Source: Hungatella sp. UBA3048 (GTDB lineage: Bacteria > Bacillota > Clostridia > Lachnospirales > Lachnospiraceae). Taken from it: a DNA stretch of 64,000 nt. The stretch spans positions 116,070-180,069 of the forward strand of contig DFCS01000049.1 of NCBI GenBank assembly GCA_002367105.1. The letters run 5' to 3'. Of this stretch, positions 49,779 through 58,346 are shown piece after piece. The notes below the pieces were generated by a model that saw only the letters and a list, made by a program, of their open reading frames with translations, did not search any database and was not told where the DNA came from. The position numbers and the translations under genes are program-made. Every line of letters begins with the position of its first letter. Position 1 is the stretch's first letter.

Positions 49779-51209
49779 TTATACGTGAATCTCTGCTTTC
49801 ATCCCGAGAAGTTCCCTATTATCTTCAAGAAGAGGCTTAACCACTTCATTCAGATAAGCAGTCACCTGGGCCGGAGCGCAGCCCACATATCTTTTGGGAT
49901 CCATGCTTTTCATTAAATCCTCCAAAGAAAGGTTAAAGGAGGGGTCTGCTGCAATCAGCTCCAGCAAATTGTTGTCAAGGCCATTGACCTTTACATTCTG
50001 TCCTGCTTCCATAGACAGTTCCCTGATCCGTTCGTGAAGCTCCTGCCTGTCTCCGCCGGCCTTTACCGCATCCATCATGATATTTTCCGTAGCCATAAAA
50101 GGAAGCTCTGCCATCATGTGCTTTTCAATTACCTTGGGATATACCACAAGCCCATCCACAACATTCAGATAAAGATCCAGAATTCCATCAACTGCCAAAA
50201 ATCCTTCCGGAATGCTTAATCTTTTATTGGCGGAATCATCAAGAGTTCTCTCAAACCACTGGGTAGAAGAAATCAGCATGGGATTCATCACATCTGCCAT
50301 GACATAATTGGACAGGGACGCCATCCGCTCGCTTCTCATAGGATTGCGCTTGTAGGCCATGGCAGAAGAACCGATCTGACTCTTTTCAAAAGGCTCTTCT
50401 ACTTCCTTTAAATGCTGCAAAAGGCGGATGTCATTGGAAAATTTATGGGCACTCTGGGCAATGCCTGCTAAAACATTGACCACCCGGCTGTCCACCTTTC
50501 TGGAATAGGTCTGGCCGGAAACCGGATAGCAGCCGGCAAATCCCAGCTTTTCAGCAATCATGGAATCCGCTCTTCTCACCTTGTCCATGTCGCCGTCAAA
50601 CAGCTCAAGAAAGCTGGCCTGCGTTCCTGTGGTGCCCTTAGAGCCAAGAAGGCGAATGGAACCAAGGATATAGTCCAGATCTTCTAAATCCATGGTCAGA
50701 TCGTGAAGCCAAAGCGTCGCTCTTTTGCCAACGGTGGTGGGCTGGGCCGGCTGGAAATGGGTAAATGCAAGGGTCGGTAAGTCCTTATATGAATCAGCAA
50801 ACCGGGACAGTTCTTCCATCACATTGATGAGTTTCCTGCGGACCAGCTTTAATGCTTCTGTCATGACGATTAAATCAGTATTGTCCCCCACATAACAGGA
50901 GGTGGCTCCCAGATGGATGATTCCTTTTGCTTTAGGGCACTGGACGCCATATGCATATACATGAGACATAACATCATGACGGACCTCTTTTTCCCTCTGT
51001 ATTGCCACATCGTAATTAATATCATCCTGATGGGCTTTTAATTCCATTATCTGCTCTTCTGTTATGGGAAGTCCCAATTCCTTTTCAACCTCCGCCAGGG
51101 CAACCCACAGCTTTCTCCATGTTTTAAATTTCCTGTCCGGTGAAAAGATATACTGCATCTCCTTACTTGCATAGCGTTCAGACAGCGGGCTTTGGTATCT
51201 ATCTGTCAT
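49779..51209 (-). CDS. purB: Adenylosuccinate lyase
   Basis: 476 residues. Fumarase/aspartase superfamily landmarks: HLGATSCYVGDNTDLIVMTE (His region), TLAFTHFQPAQPTTVGKRAT (catalytic His), and the signature loop GSSAMAYKRNPMRSERM. It acts twice in purine synthesis, cleaving SAICAR and adenylosuccinate to release fumarate. AAGGAGG precedes the ATG. It follows purF by 137 bases that contain a GC-rich hairpin. Confidence 0.97.
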   Translation of the reverse strand: MTDRYQSPLSERYASKEMQYIFSPDRKFKTWRKLWVALAEVEKELGLPITEEQIMELKAHQDDINYDVAIQREKEVRHDVMSHVYAYGVQCPKAKGIIHLGATSCYVGDNTDLIVMTEALKLVRRKLINVMEELSRFADSYKDLPTLAFTHFQPAQPTTVGKRATLWLHDLTMDLEDLDYILGSIRLLGSKGTTGTQASFLELFDGDMDKVRRADSMIAEKLGFAGCYPVSGQTYSRKVDSRVVNVLAGIAQSAHKFSNDIRLLQHLKEVEEPFEKSQIGSSAMAYKRNPMRSERMASLSNYVMADVMNPMLISSTQWFERTLDDSANKRLSIPEGFLAVDGILDLYLNVVDGLVVYPKVIEKHMMAELPFMATENIMMDAVKAGGDRQELHERIRELSMEAGQNVKVNGLDNNLLELIAADPSFNLSLEDLMKSMDPKRYVGCAPAQVTAYLNEVVKPLLEDNRELLGMKAEIHV

Positions 51210-51280
51210 GGTTCTTATATTCCTCCTTGGACTTCATTTATATTCATAGTAACATATTTTTTAATTGATGGGAAGAGAAA

Positions 51281-51328
51281 CCGGGGACCCTCCGGCTGGA
51301 TAAACCCAGTCATCACGGCGGCCCCCGA
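51281..51328 (-). terminator. GC-rich hairpin between purF and purB
   Basis: Outer stem CGGGGaCC / GGcCCCCG and inner CTGG/CCAG, with TTTCTCTTCCC on the minus strand. It may be a partial terminator or a processing site within the purC-F-B unit. Confidence 0.4.
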
Positions 51329-51346
51329 TTCTATTAGTGTCCATTT

Positions 51347-52789
51347 TTACTCCGTGTATTCTCCCCGGATGTCCTCCTTAGGCGGTTCAATGGGATAATC
51401 TCCGCTAAAGCATGCGGTGCAGATCGGAAGTCCTTCTGCCATTTCATTCAACCGTTCAATCTTTAAGTAAGACAGAGAATCCGCTCCCAGAAGATCCCGG
51501 ATTTCTTCAATGGTTCTGTTATGTGCCATCAGCTGATCCTCATTCGGTATATCGGTTCCGAAATAACAGGGATGAAGAAATGGCGGGGAACTGATCCGGA
51601 TATGGACCTCCTTTGCCCCTGACTCCCGAAGCATGTTTACAATGAGGGCGCTGGTAGTTCCACGGACTATGGAATCGTCGATCATAATGACCCGCTTCCC
51701 CATTACCGCTTCCTTTAACACATTTAGCTTGATTCTGACCGCGGATTCCCGGTTGCTTTGCTTTGGCTTTATAAATGTCCTGCCAACATAAGAATTCTTT
51801 ACAAAAGCAGTCCCATAAGGGATTCCGGACTGAAGGGAATATCCCAGTGCAGCGGCGTTGCCTGATTCCGGCACTCCGACCACAAGGTCCGCCTCCACCG
51901 GAGAATCCATAGCTAACGCTCTGCCGGCGCACATCCTGGAATGATAAACGCTGACACCGTCAAACACGCTGTCCGGCCTGGCAAAATAAATATATTCAAA
52001 AATACATCTGGCTTCCTTTGACTTATCCGCAAGGCAAAGACTTGTATCGGAAACGATTCCCTCCTTTGTAATGGTAACGACTTCCCCGGGGCAAACGTCC
52101 CGGACAAATTCTGCGCCAAGAGTATCAAGAGCGCAGCTTTCCGATACCAGGATATAGGCGTTATCACGCTTTCCAATACACAGAGGCTTAAATCCAAAAG
52201 GATCCCTGGCTCCGATTATCTTACGGGGACTCATTATGACAAGGGAATAAGCCCCTCTAAGCTTTTTCATGGCATTTACAACAGCAGCCTCAACGGTAGC
52301 AGCTTTCACTCTCTCCCTTGCAATGTGGTAAGCGATCACCTCTGAATCAATCGTTGTCTGGAAAATGGCTCCGTTATACTCAAGCTCACGTTTTAACTCC
52401 GGTGCATTGACCAGGTTGCCGTTATGAGCCATGGCCAATGTTCCTTTCAGATAATTGAGTACAAGCGGCTGGGCATTCTCCCGTGTGCTGCTGCCTGCAG
52501 TAGAATAACGAACATGACCTACGCCGATATCGCCGCAAAGGCCTTCTAAAATTTCCGGTGTAAAGACCTCATTACATAACCCCATCCCCTTATGGGCGCT
52601 TACCTTAGCCTTAGAACTTCCGGTATCGCTGACCGCGATTCCGCAGCTCTCCTGGCCTCTGTGCTGCAATGCAAGCAATCCATAATAAATGGTGGAAGCA
52701 ACGTCGCCGCCGTCAAAATCGTACATTCCGAATACGCCGCATTCCTCATGCAGCTCATCCTCAAAATTGAAATTCATTTCGTTATTCAT
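51347..52789 (-). CDS. purF: Amidophosphoribosyltransferase
   Basis: 480 residues. Propeptide MNNEMNFNFEDELHEE precedes the mature N-terminal nucleophile Cys17 (ECGVFGMYDFDG). Glutaminase domain: LLALQHRGQESCGIAV and VRYSTAGSS. PRTase domain: MGKRVIMIDDSIVRGTTSAL. C-terminal cysteines in GLPICTACFSGDYPIE fit the Bacillus-type enzyme with a [4Fe-4S] cluster. It makes phosphoribosylamine, the first step of purine synthesis. GAGG lies 12 bases before the ATG. It follows purC across repeat cluster B. Confidence 0.97.
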   Translation of the reverse strand: MNNEMNFNFEDELHEECGVFGMYDFDGGDVASTIYYGLLALQHRGQESCGIAVSDTGSSKAKVSAHKGMGLCNEVFTPEILEGLCGDIGVGHVRYSTAGSSTRENAQPLVLNYLKGTLAMAHNGNLVNAPELKRELEYNGAIFQTTIDSEVIAYHIARERVKAATVEAAVVNAMKKLRGAYSLVIMSPRKIIGARDPFGFKPLCIGKRDNAYILVSESCALDTLGAEFVRDVCPGEVVTITKEGIVSDTSLCLADKSKEARCIFEYIYFARPDSVFDGVSVYHSRMCAGRALAMDSPVEADLVVGVPESGNAAALGYSLQSGIPYGTAFVKNSYVGRTFIKPKQSNRESAVRIKLNVLKEAVMGKRVIMIDDSIVRGTTSALIVNMLRESGAKEVHIRISSPPFLHPCYFGTDIPNEDQLMAHNRTIEEIRDLLGADSLSYLKIERLNEMAEGLPICTACFSGDYPIEPPKEDIRGEYTE

Positions 52790-52810
52790 TCGATGTCTTT
52801 TCCTCTTTTC

Positions 52811-52897
52811 TGCCCATGCCCTCTGGGCATACAGGTATGCCCGTAGGGCGATCCTCTATCCTGCCCGTTTTATTGGGCATAAAGGTATACCCGCAGG
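52811..52897 (+). repeat. Two tandem copies of the dispersed hairpin repeat (cluster B)
   Basis: Units at 52811 (TGCCCAT-n5-TGGGCATACAGG, TATGCCCGTAGG) and 52862 (TGCCCG-n8-GGGCATAAAGG, TATACCCGCAGG), 51 bases apart. Fills most of the gap between purC and purF. Confidence 0.85.
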
Positions 52898-52915
52898 TAT
52901 TTCTCTCTATGCTGT

Positions 52916-53632
52916 TTACCGGATGCCAAGACGGCGGAACACTTCTTCGTACGCGTCCTCCACGCCTCCTAAATCCCTGCGGAAACGGTCCTTATCCAGC
53001 TTTTCATGGGTATCCTTATCCCAAAGTCTGCATGTGTCAGGAGAAATCTCGTCAGCCAGAATGACCTGTCCATGATAACGCCCGAACTCAATCTTAAAGT
53101 CAATCAAATCGATGTTTAAACCGTTAAAATATTCTATCAGGACTTCATTTACTTTAAAAGCATATTCTGTAATTTTGTCGATCTCTTCCTGAGTGGACAG
53201 ATTAAGGGCCAATGCGTAGTAGCCGTTGATGAACGGGTCGCCCAGATCATCGTTTTTATAACTGAATTCAAGTGTCGGACAGGCGAATTTCACGCCTTCT
53301 TCCATTCCCATCTTCTTGGCGAAGCTTCCTGCAGAATAGTTTCTGATGATCACCTCAAGGGGAATGATCTCCACTTTTTTTACTGCAGTCTCCCGATCGC
53401 TCAACTCTTCCACCAGATGAGTGGGAACACCTTTTGCTTCCAGCTTTTTGAAAATAAAGTTGGTCATCCGGTTGTTGACCGCGCCTTTCCCTACAATGGT
53501 GCCTTTTTTAAGGCCATTAAATGCTGTGGCATCGTCTTTGTATGAAACAACCAATACATCCGGATTCTCCGTTGTATAAACCTTTTTCGCTTTTCCCTCA
53601 TACAGCAATTCTTTTTTTTCCACGGTATCCAC
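52916..53632 (-). CDS. purC: SAICAR synthase
   Basis: 238 residues. Landmarks: LLYEGKAKKVYTTENPD, FNGLKKGTIVGKGAVNN, IIPLEVIIRNYSAGSFAKKM, and GLNIDLIDFKIEFGRYHGQV followed by LADEISPDTCRLWD. It joins CAIR and aspartate with ATP. It heads a purC-purF-purB row with a consensus-like promoter. Start ATG lacks a textbook AGGAGG (GACAGGTGGATACC upstream gives AGGTGG). Firm. Confidence 0.97.
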   Translation of the reverse strand: MDTVEKKELLYEGKAKKVYTTENPDVLVVSYKDDATAFNGLKKGTIVGKGAVNNRMTNFIFKKLEAKGVPTHLVEELSDRETAVKKVEIIPLEVIIRNYSAGSFAKKMGMEEGVKFACPTLEFSYKNDDLGDPFINGYYALALNLSTQEEIDKITEYAFKVNEVLIEYFNGLNIDLIDFKIEFGRYHGQVILADEISPDTCRLWDKDTHEKLDKDRFRRDLGGVEDAYEEVFRRLGIR

Positions 53633-53692
53633 CTGTCCTTTACTGAATTAATTTATAAGTTTTTCAAATAAAACTACGGTGTTTCAGTAGAA

Positions 53693-53721
53693 ATTATAAT
53701 ACAGTGAAATTAGGATTGCAA
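53693..53721 (-). promoter_or_regulatory. purC promoter
   Basis: Minus-strand TTGCAA (53716-53721), 17-base spacer, TATAAT (53693-53698), about 60 bases before purC. Confidence 0.75.
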
Positions 53722-53769
53722 CTGGTTTTATTATTATAAATACTTATGACCCTTCTATGATTTTGTTTC

Positions 53770-54141
53770 TCAATCAGGTCCCTGAAGAATCACACGCTCT
53801 ACTTTTTGCCAGAACTTAACCTTGCCTTCCTTCCAGTCAACAGTAAGCCCCTGTTCTTTTGTCTCTCCGGTTTTCCGGCCCCAAAAGGTTTCAGCAAACG
53901 ATTCCATATTAACCTCCGCCTCTCTGTAAACAGGAAGGAATTCAAGAGGATTACTTGCAAATGTTTCTCCGTACGGCAGGATAAATACAGCCGCCTCCAA
54001 AAGGATTAAAAGCAGCAAGCCTTTTCTCAGTCGGATATTTAAGCCTCCCTTGTAAGGAACCGCTTGTTTAAGACTTCTCCACGGCTTCTTCCTTTTATTA
54101 TTATACCGCTGATATATAAAATAATCAATTTTCCTTTTCAT
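53770..54141 (-). CDS. Hypothetical membrane-anchored protein
   Basis: 123 residues. A very basic N-terminus (MKRKIDYFIYQRYNNKRKKP) precedes one hydrophobic helix at about residues 42-60 (LLLLILLEAAVFILPYG), then an outside region of ~60 residues ending VERVILQGPD. Type II membrane topology is likely. The ribosome site is poor (GAGAGG 10-12 bases before ATG). I do not recognise a family; the coding look (charged, compositionally normal) supports a real gene. Confidence 0.55.
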   Translation of the reverse strand: MKRKIDYFIYQRYNNKRKKPWRSLKQAVPYKGGLNIRLRKGLLLLILLEAAVFILPYGETFASNPLEFLPVYREAEVNMESFAETFWGRKTGETKEQGLTVDWKEGKVKFWQKVERVILQGPD

Positions 54142-54283
54142 GGACGTTTTGCCTCTCTTCCGGGAAGGCTTATTAATATGGAATTGAATAACTGACCAGA
54201 ATATGGTCTTTTTTGATAAATAAAATAGAACCGCTGATTAAATACTGCTAGATATGTTTCAACCTTATTATATCTTATAATAA

Positions 54284-54323
54284 AAAAAGCTTCAAGCACA
54301 GATTCCTTGCCTGAAGCTTTTTT
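54284..54323. terminator. Terminator after the lipoprotein gene
   Basis: Stem AAAAAGCTTCAaGC / GCcTGAAGCTTTTT with T-rich ends on both strands. Confidence 0.85.
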
Positions 54324-54341
54324 ATAGCTGATTGTGTTTTT

Positions 54342-54668
54342 TTATGGTGCTTTTGTGGCTCCTGAAGTAGGCTGGCCATTGCTTTCCCCTGTAATTTTGT
54401 CAACACCTTTTTCTACATCATTAACAACACCGTTAATCACACCAGTGCTCTCATTTGCTGCTCCTGCGCCTGTAGTTCCAGTCATAGTAGTTTCAGTAGT
54501 AGCTTTGGTCGTATCTTTGGTAGTTGTTGCAGCCGTTGTCTGGGTTGTTGCACCAGTGGTGCCTGCTGAGGTACCATTATTATTTTTTTTGGTGGTGCCG
54601 CAGGCAGTCAGACACATTACTGTCATAATGACAATAAGGGTAATTGCTAAAGGTTTTATTCTTTTCAT
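54342..54668 (-). CDS. Thr-rich lipoprotein, unknown function
   Basis: 108 residues. Signal peptide MKRIKPLAITLIVIMTVMCL with lipobox LTAC, so the mature protein starts at Cys24 and is lipid-anchored outside the membrane. Residues ~32-70 are almost only Thr, Gly, Ala and Lys, a disordered linker. The end (GVINGVVNDVEKGVDKITGE) is a short amphipathic segment seen in other clostridial small lipoproteins. The start at MKRIKP is set by AGGAG. Monocistronic, downstream of dapB but with its own spacing. Confidence 0.75.
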   Translation of the reverse strand: MKRIKPLAITLIVIMTVMCLTACGTTKKNNNGTSAGTTGATTQTTAATTTKDTTKATTETTMTGTTGAGAANESTGVINGVVNDVEKGVDKITGESNGQPTSGATKAP

Positions 54669-54747
54669 AATACATTCTCCTTTCATTTTCTACGATTAGT
54701 ATGTGTAAAGAAAGAACGAATTATGGTGGAAGATATTGGAAAATTTA

Positions 54748-55503
54748 TTATTTTATAACATCTTTCATGGTATATAATCCCGGAGCTTTCCCTGCCAGGA
54801 ATTTTGCCGCAGAAACAGCGCCTTTTGCAAAAATCGCCTTGGAATATGCGGTGTGATGGAAGGTAATGATCTCATCTGTTCCGGCAAAAATTACATCATG
54901 TTCCCCGACAATCGTTCCTCCACGGACAGACTGGATCCCGATCTCCTTTTTGTCTCTGGCCTTTCTGGCCTGGCTTCTGTCATAAACATAATGATATTCC
55001 TGATCCATGGCCTCATTAATGGAATCCGCCAGAGCAAGAGCAGTTCCGCTTGGGGAATCAAGCTTTTTATTGTGGTGCTTTTCCAGTATTTCAATATCAA
55101 ATCCCGAGGCCGCAAGGACCTGGGCTGCCTCTTTTACCAGTTTCATAAGCAGGTTGACGCCAAGAGACATATTGGCAGACCTAAGGACTGCAACATGACT
55201 GGAAGCCTCCTCAAGCTTTTTTATCTGTTCGTCCGATAGTCCGGTGGTACAAACTACCACAGGTATTTTTTTCTTAACGCTGTAATCAAGTAGTCTGTCC
55301 ACTGCTTTAGAGGAGGTAAAATCCACGATCACATCCGCCTCTTCCCCGCAGGCTTCCAGTGACGGAAATACCGGATACCGGTTCTGCATGGTATCATGGG
55401 GATCAATTCCCGCAACAATGGTTATATTCGACTCCTCTGCCGCAATCTGGGATACCACCTGACCCATGGCCCCGTTACAGCCGTGCATTATCATCCTAAT
55501 CAT
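54748..55503 (-). CDS. dapB: 4-hydroxy-tetrahydrodipicolinate reductase
   Basis: 251 residues. Nucleotide-binding opening IRMIMHGCNGAMGQVVSQIA, VDFTSS, the catalytic segment IEILEKHHNKKLDSPSGTAL (E-x-H-H-x-x-K-x-D-x-PSGTA), and SVRGGTIVGEHDVIFAGTDE. It reduces HTPA with NAD(P)H in lysine and diaminopimelate synthesis. GAGGATTAC precedes the ATG. It lies 38 bases after dapA, same operon, under the lysine riboswitch. Confidence 0.97.
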   Translation of the reverse strand: MIRMIMHGCNGAMGQVVSQIAAEESNITIVAGIDPHDTMQNRYPVFPSLEACGEEADVIVDFTSSKAVDRLLDYSVKKKIPVVVCTTGLSDEQIKKLEEASSHVAVLRSANMSLGVNLLMKLVKEAAQVLAASGFDIEILEKHHNKKLDSPSGTALALADSINEAMDQEYHYVYDRSQARKARDKKEIGIQSVRGGTIVGEHDVIFAGTDEIITFHHTAYSKAIFAKGAVSAAKFLAGKAPGLYTMKDVIK

Positions 55504-55541
55504 GTAATCCTCTTTTCTTCTATAGGTATATCCTTTACCGA

Positions 55542-56426
55542 TTATAAAATTCCATACGCTTTCATGGCTTCTCTTAAGCGTTCCTGATTCTTAGGTTCCA
55601 TCTCAGTAAGAGGCAGGCGCATAGGACCTGCAGCCTTTCCCATAAGATTTAAGGCAGCCTTGACCGGAATGGGATTAACCTCACAGAACAAGGCATTGAT
55701 CAGAGGAATAGCGGCAAGCTGAAGTTCAGCGCTTCGTTTTACATCTCCCTTAAAATAAGACTCGCAGATTTCATGGGTCTGGGAAGGCGCAATGTTGGAA
55801 AGAACGGAAATAACGCCTTTTCCTCCCAGGGACAGCATGGGGACAATCTGATCGTCATTGCCGGAATATAAATCCACACGGCCGTCCGAAAGGTTCATAA
55901 TATCCGCTATGGCTGAAAAATTACCGCTGGCTTCCTTTACCCCTACAATGTTAGGAACATGTAAGCATAGATCCGCTATGGTCTCAGCCGCTATGGTAAC
56001 CCCGGTTCTTGCAGGGATATTATATAGAAGAATGGGAATCTTCACCATATCAGCGACTGCTTTAAAATGGGCCTTCAGTCCATTCTGAGTTGCTTTATTG
56101 TAGTAAGGAGACACGAGAAGAAGCCCGTCAGCACCGTGTTTTTCCGCCTCTTCAGACAGGTAAACAGCCGTTTCCGTGCAATTAGAACCGGTTCCTGCAA
56201 TGACTGGGATCCGCTTTTTCGTTACCTGGCATACGAATTTGATCACGTCCAAATGTTCCTCATGAGTCATGGTGGACGCCTCGCCTGTTGTGCCGCATGC
56301 AATGATAGAGTCCGTTCCCAGAGCAATCTGTTCTTCTACCAGTTCCTCCAGCTTCTCATAGTTTACATCTCTGTTTTCCTTAAATGGTGTGACAAGAGCT
56401 ACACCTGCGCCTTCATAAATTGCCAT
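55542..56426 (-). CDS. dapA: 4-hydroxy-tetrahydrodipicolinate synthase
   Basis: 294 residues. Landmarks: GAGVALVTPFKENRDVNYEK, IIACGTTGEASTMTHEEH, the Tyr motif LLVSPYYNKATQNGL, IPILLYNIPARTGV, and Schiff-base Lys in IVGVKEASGNFSAI. It condenses pyruvate with aspartate semialdehyde. The start MAIYEG follows AGGAGG by eight bases; the longer in-frame ORF runs back toward the riboswitch and is not coding. First gene of dapA-dapB. Confidence 0.97.
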   Translation of the reverse strand: MAIYEGAGVALVTPFKENRDVNYEKLEELVEEQIALGTDSIIACGTTGEASTMTHEEHLDVIKFVCQVTKKRIPVIAGTGSNCTETAVYLSEEAEKHGADGLLLVSPYYNKATQNGLKAHFKAVADMVKIPILLYNIPARTGVTIAAETIADLCLHVPNIVGVKEASGNFSAIADIMNLSDGRVDLYSGNDDQIVPMLSLGGKGVISVLSNIAPSQTHEICESYFKGDVKRSAELQLAAIPLINALFCEVNPIPVKAALNLMGKAAGPMRLPLTEMEPKNQERLREAMKAYGIL

Positions 56427-56544
56427 GATATCTTCCTCCTGATTCTTTTTCATCATACTCAGTAAACTTTCATCCGGCCCATGCGGGTCGTACGCATCCG
56501 TAACGGAGCGTTTTTCTTTCACCGGACTTAAACTCCTATGAATT

Positions 56545-56574
56545 AAAAATAGAGCTGACAACAGGGTCAGCTCT
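56545..56574 (-). terminator. Riboswitch-controlled terminator ahead of dapA
   Basis: Perfect stem AGAGCTGAC / GTCAGCTCT, six-base loop, tail ATTTTTAATT on the minus strand, just after the lysine aptamer and 119 bases before the dapA start. Confidence 0.85.
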
Positions 56575-56610
56575 TAAAGTTTAGAATCTGGTAATCTCAT
56601 CCTTCTTTAA

Positions 56611-56771
56611 GTAGCTCCCCATCCAAAAGGATGACAGTCATATGGCTCTTAACCATATGCCCAGAACAAGCATGCTCAGGCAATACCGTTCTTCGGCGTT
56701 TCTTCCTTCCCCCTGCCCTCATCTGTACCTGATACATCGGACAGGGTACTTATAAGCAACGCAACCTCTAC
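56611..56771 (-). promoter_or_regulatory. Lysine riboswitch (L box) aptamer
   Basis: On the minus strand the leader shows the L-box conserved pieces in order: GTAGAGGTTGCG, AAGTA, a GGGGGAAGG stretch, ACGCCGAAG, CTGGGCATATGG, ATATGACTGTC, GGATGGGGAGCTAC. The ends GTAG/CTAC form P1. The terminator 37 bases further on gives a transcriptional off-switch when lysine is bound. Downstream genes dapA-dapB are classic L-box targets. Confidence 0.88.
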
Positions 56772-56789
56772 TCTAATATGTATGTTACC

Positions 56790-56818
56790 ATACTATCATT
56801 ATTATATTGTGTTGTCAA
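56790..56818 (-). promoter_or_regulatory. dapA-dapB promoter
   Basis: Minus-strand TTGACA (56813-56818), 17-base spacer, TAGTAT (56790-56795). The -35 lies in the last codons of the upstream adenosyltransferase gene; transcription would start about 10-12 bases before the aptamer. Confidence 0.8.
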
Positions 56819-57305
56819 CTTTAACATGGTTGATTTCCAGAATACTGTCTACATACGGTTCCATTTCCTTTTGAAAAACCTTACCGGTTAATATGACTTC
56901 CATCTCATCAACTTTGGACTGAAGCAGCTTTGCGAGTTCCTCTGCTTCTATGATTTTCTGGTCCAGAAGTCCGAGGATTTCATCCAGGATCAGCATATCG
57001 CATTCTCCTGTTGATACGACCTTTCTGGCGAAATTCAGACCGTTGCGGATATTCATCCGCTCCTCTTCCTGCTGTTCTTTAGAAAGGCTTTCAAAAAAGC
57101 AATCAGACTTTTCAAACCGGAATATTTTCATCTCAGGTTCCAGGCGTTTCATAATATCAAAAGAATCCCGGCCGGGGCAGCCCTTTAAAAACTGTATCAT
57201 GATCACAGTTTTGTTTTTTGTCAGAGCTCCGATTCCCATTCCCATAGCGGCCGCAGTCTTTCCTTTACCTTCCCCGCATATAACCTGTATCGCACCTTTA
57301 TTCAT
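56802..57305 (-). CDS. Corrinoid adenosyltransferase (CobO/CobA/BtuR type)
   Basis: 167 residues. P-loop at 11-17 in MNKGAIQVICGEGKGKTAAA, ALTKNKTVIMIQFLKG, the DMLILDEILGLLDQKI Walker-B-like segment, and LTGK near the end. It transfers adenosyl from ATP to Co(I) corrinoids to make adenosylcobalamin. The usual GRG-P P-loop residue set is kept although the protein is shorter than E. coli BtuR (196). The start at MNKGAI is chosen by GAGGTG seven bases upstream. No other cobalamin gene is in the window. Confidence 0.87.
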   Translation of the reverse strand: MNKGAIQVICGEGKGKTAAAMGMGIGALTKNKTVIMIQFLKGCPGRDSFDIMKRLEPEMKIFRFEKSDCFFESLSKEQQEEERMNIRNGLNFARKVVSTGECDMLILDEILGLLDQKIIEAEELAKLLQSKVDEMEVILTGKVFQKEMEPYVDSILEINHVKVDNTI

Positions 57306-57444
57306 CCTTAAGCACCTCATAACAGCTAAAAAGCAATTATTTACATATTATGTTAGAACCTGATTATAGTATCATAATTTTAATACTTTTGCAAGTTTTC
57401 TTACCGTTTCCTTAATATTTCCCATGCATTCCGGGAAAATCCGC

Positions 57445-57485
57445 CCCCCATTACCGGGCGAAACGGCATGCCTGTAAGGCGTTCC
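57445..57485 (+). repeat. Degenerate copy of the dispersed hairpin repeat (copy D)
   Basis: CCCCCATTACCGGGCGAAAC then GGCATGCCTGTAAGGCGTTCC lines up with the GGGCATAAAGGTATGCCTGCATGGCG copy at 61226-61250. It lies between the SSB-like gene and the adenosyltransferase. Confidence 0.6.
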
Positions 57486-57507
57486 ACATATTTATAAATA
57501 ACAGCGT

Positions 57508-58134
57508 TTACTCCGCACATTCCAGTTTGCTGACTGATACTTCATAAGCCACTCTTTTTTCACACTCTGTTTCAGTTAATTTTTTGGTGTACTCCCTGCT
57601 CTGGACCCGTCCCCATACTTTTACTCTTGTTCCAACTGTGAATCCAGAAGCATATCTGGCATTTCTTCCCCATGCGATGCAGGGTATGTAATCTGATTTC
57701 CCATATGGGCGGTTAACTGCAAGGAGCAGGTCCGCAATTTCCCTTCCCAAAGGTGTTTTTCTGTAAATGGGGGCTTTGCATATGTATCCATCCAGAAAAA
57801 TTTGATTGGTCTTTGTATAATCCGTAAACTCTTCTATAAAATGAACTTCTCTCACAAAAACAGAAAGCACCAGCCGGTTTTTTGTTCCTTCATGACGATT
57901 ATAGGAACGGAACTGACCAATGGCTTCCACCGTTAAGCTTGAGTAATCTCCTTCCACGTCAATAAGACGTTCTGAAATCATGAGCGGTATGATATCTGCC
58001 TGTTCACTAAGACGATTTACCGCAACATCCACCATATAGAATCCTTCTCCAAATACTTCATGGCTGAAGGTGAAGCCGGAGACGATCTCTCCGATGACGC
58101 TCACTTTGTTGTTTTCAATCATTTTTTCTGACAT
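57508..58134 (-). CDS. SSB-like protein with two OB-fold units
   Basis: 208 residues. Each half looks like an SSB OB fold: residues ~8-95 (KVSVIGEIVSGFTFSHEVFG, GFYMVDVAVNRLSEQADIIP) and ~105-205 (NQIFLDGYICKAPIYRKTPL, GREIADLLLAVNRPYGKSDY, IPCIAWGRNARYASGFTVGT). The second half keeps the SSB pattern of P-l-G-x-x-I/v-a-x-x-x-L-A-V-N-R. There is no acidic DDDIPF-type tip. This type occurs beside or apart from the main ssb in Clostridia and may bind single-stranded DNA in a special setting. GAGGGG precedes the ATG. Confidence 0.75.
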   Translation of the reverse strand: MSEKMIENNKVSVIGEIVSGFTFSHEVFGEGFYMVDVAVNRLSEQADIIPLMISERLIDVEGDYSSLTVEAIGQFRSYNRHEGTKNRLVLSVFVREVHFIEEFTDYTKTNQIFLDGYICKAPIYRKTPLGREIADLLLAVNRPYGKSDYIPCIAWGRNARYASGFTVGTRVKVWGRVQSREYTKKLTETECEKRVAYEVSVSKLECAE

Positions 58135-58270
58135 TGTATTTCCCCTCTTCTTTCACTTATTTGCTAATATGCTTCACAGCTAATATTAAATTTATGTGAG
58201 AGAATGCTCTAAAATGATAGAAAACAATCCAAAAATATCGACATATCAGGGCAGAATACGCCGGAAAATA

Positions 58271-58326
58271 AAAGAAGATACTGCTTCTTTGCCGAATTTT
58301 CGGCTAATGAAGGCAGTATCTTCTTT
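58271..58326. terminator. Bidirectional terminator after typA
   Basis: Fourteen-base perfect stem AAAGAAGATACTGC / GCAGTATCTTCTTT with an inner GCCGAA/TTCGGC hairpin and T-rich ends on both sides. Confidence 0.85.
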
Positions 58327-58346
58327 TAAATTACAATTTACGTCAA

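Noticed and set aside
56427..56561. Extended DapA start or a leader peptide within the riboswitch region
   Set aside because: The in-frame extension lies in leader RNA; AGGAGG and family alignment fix the start at MAIYEG.
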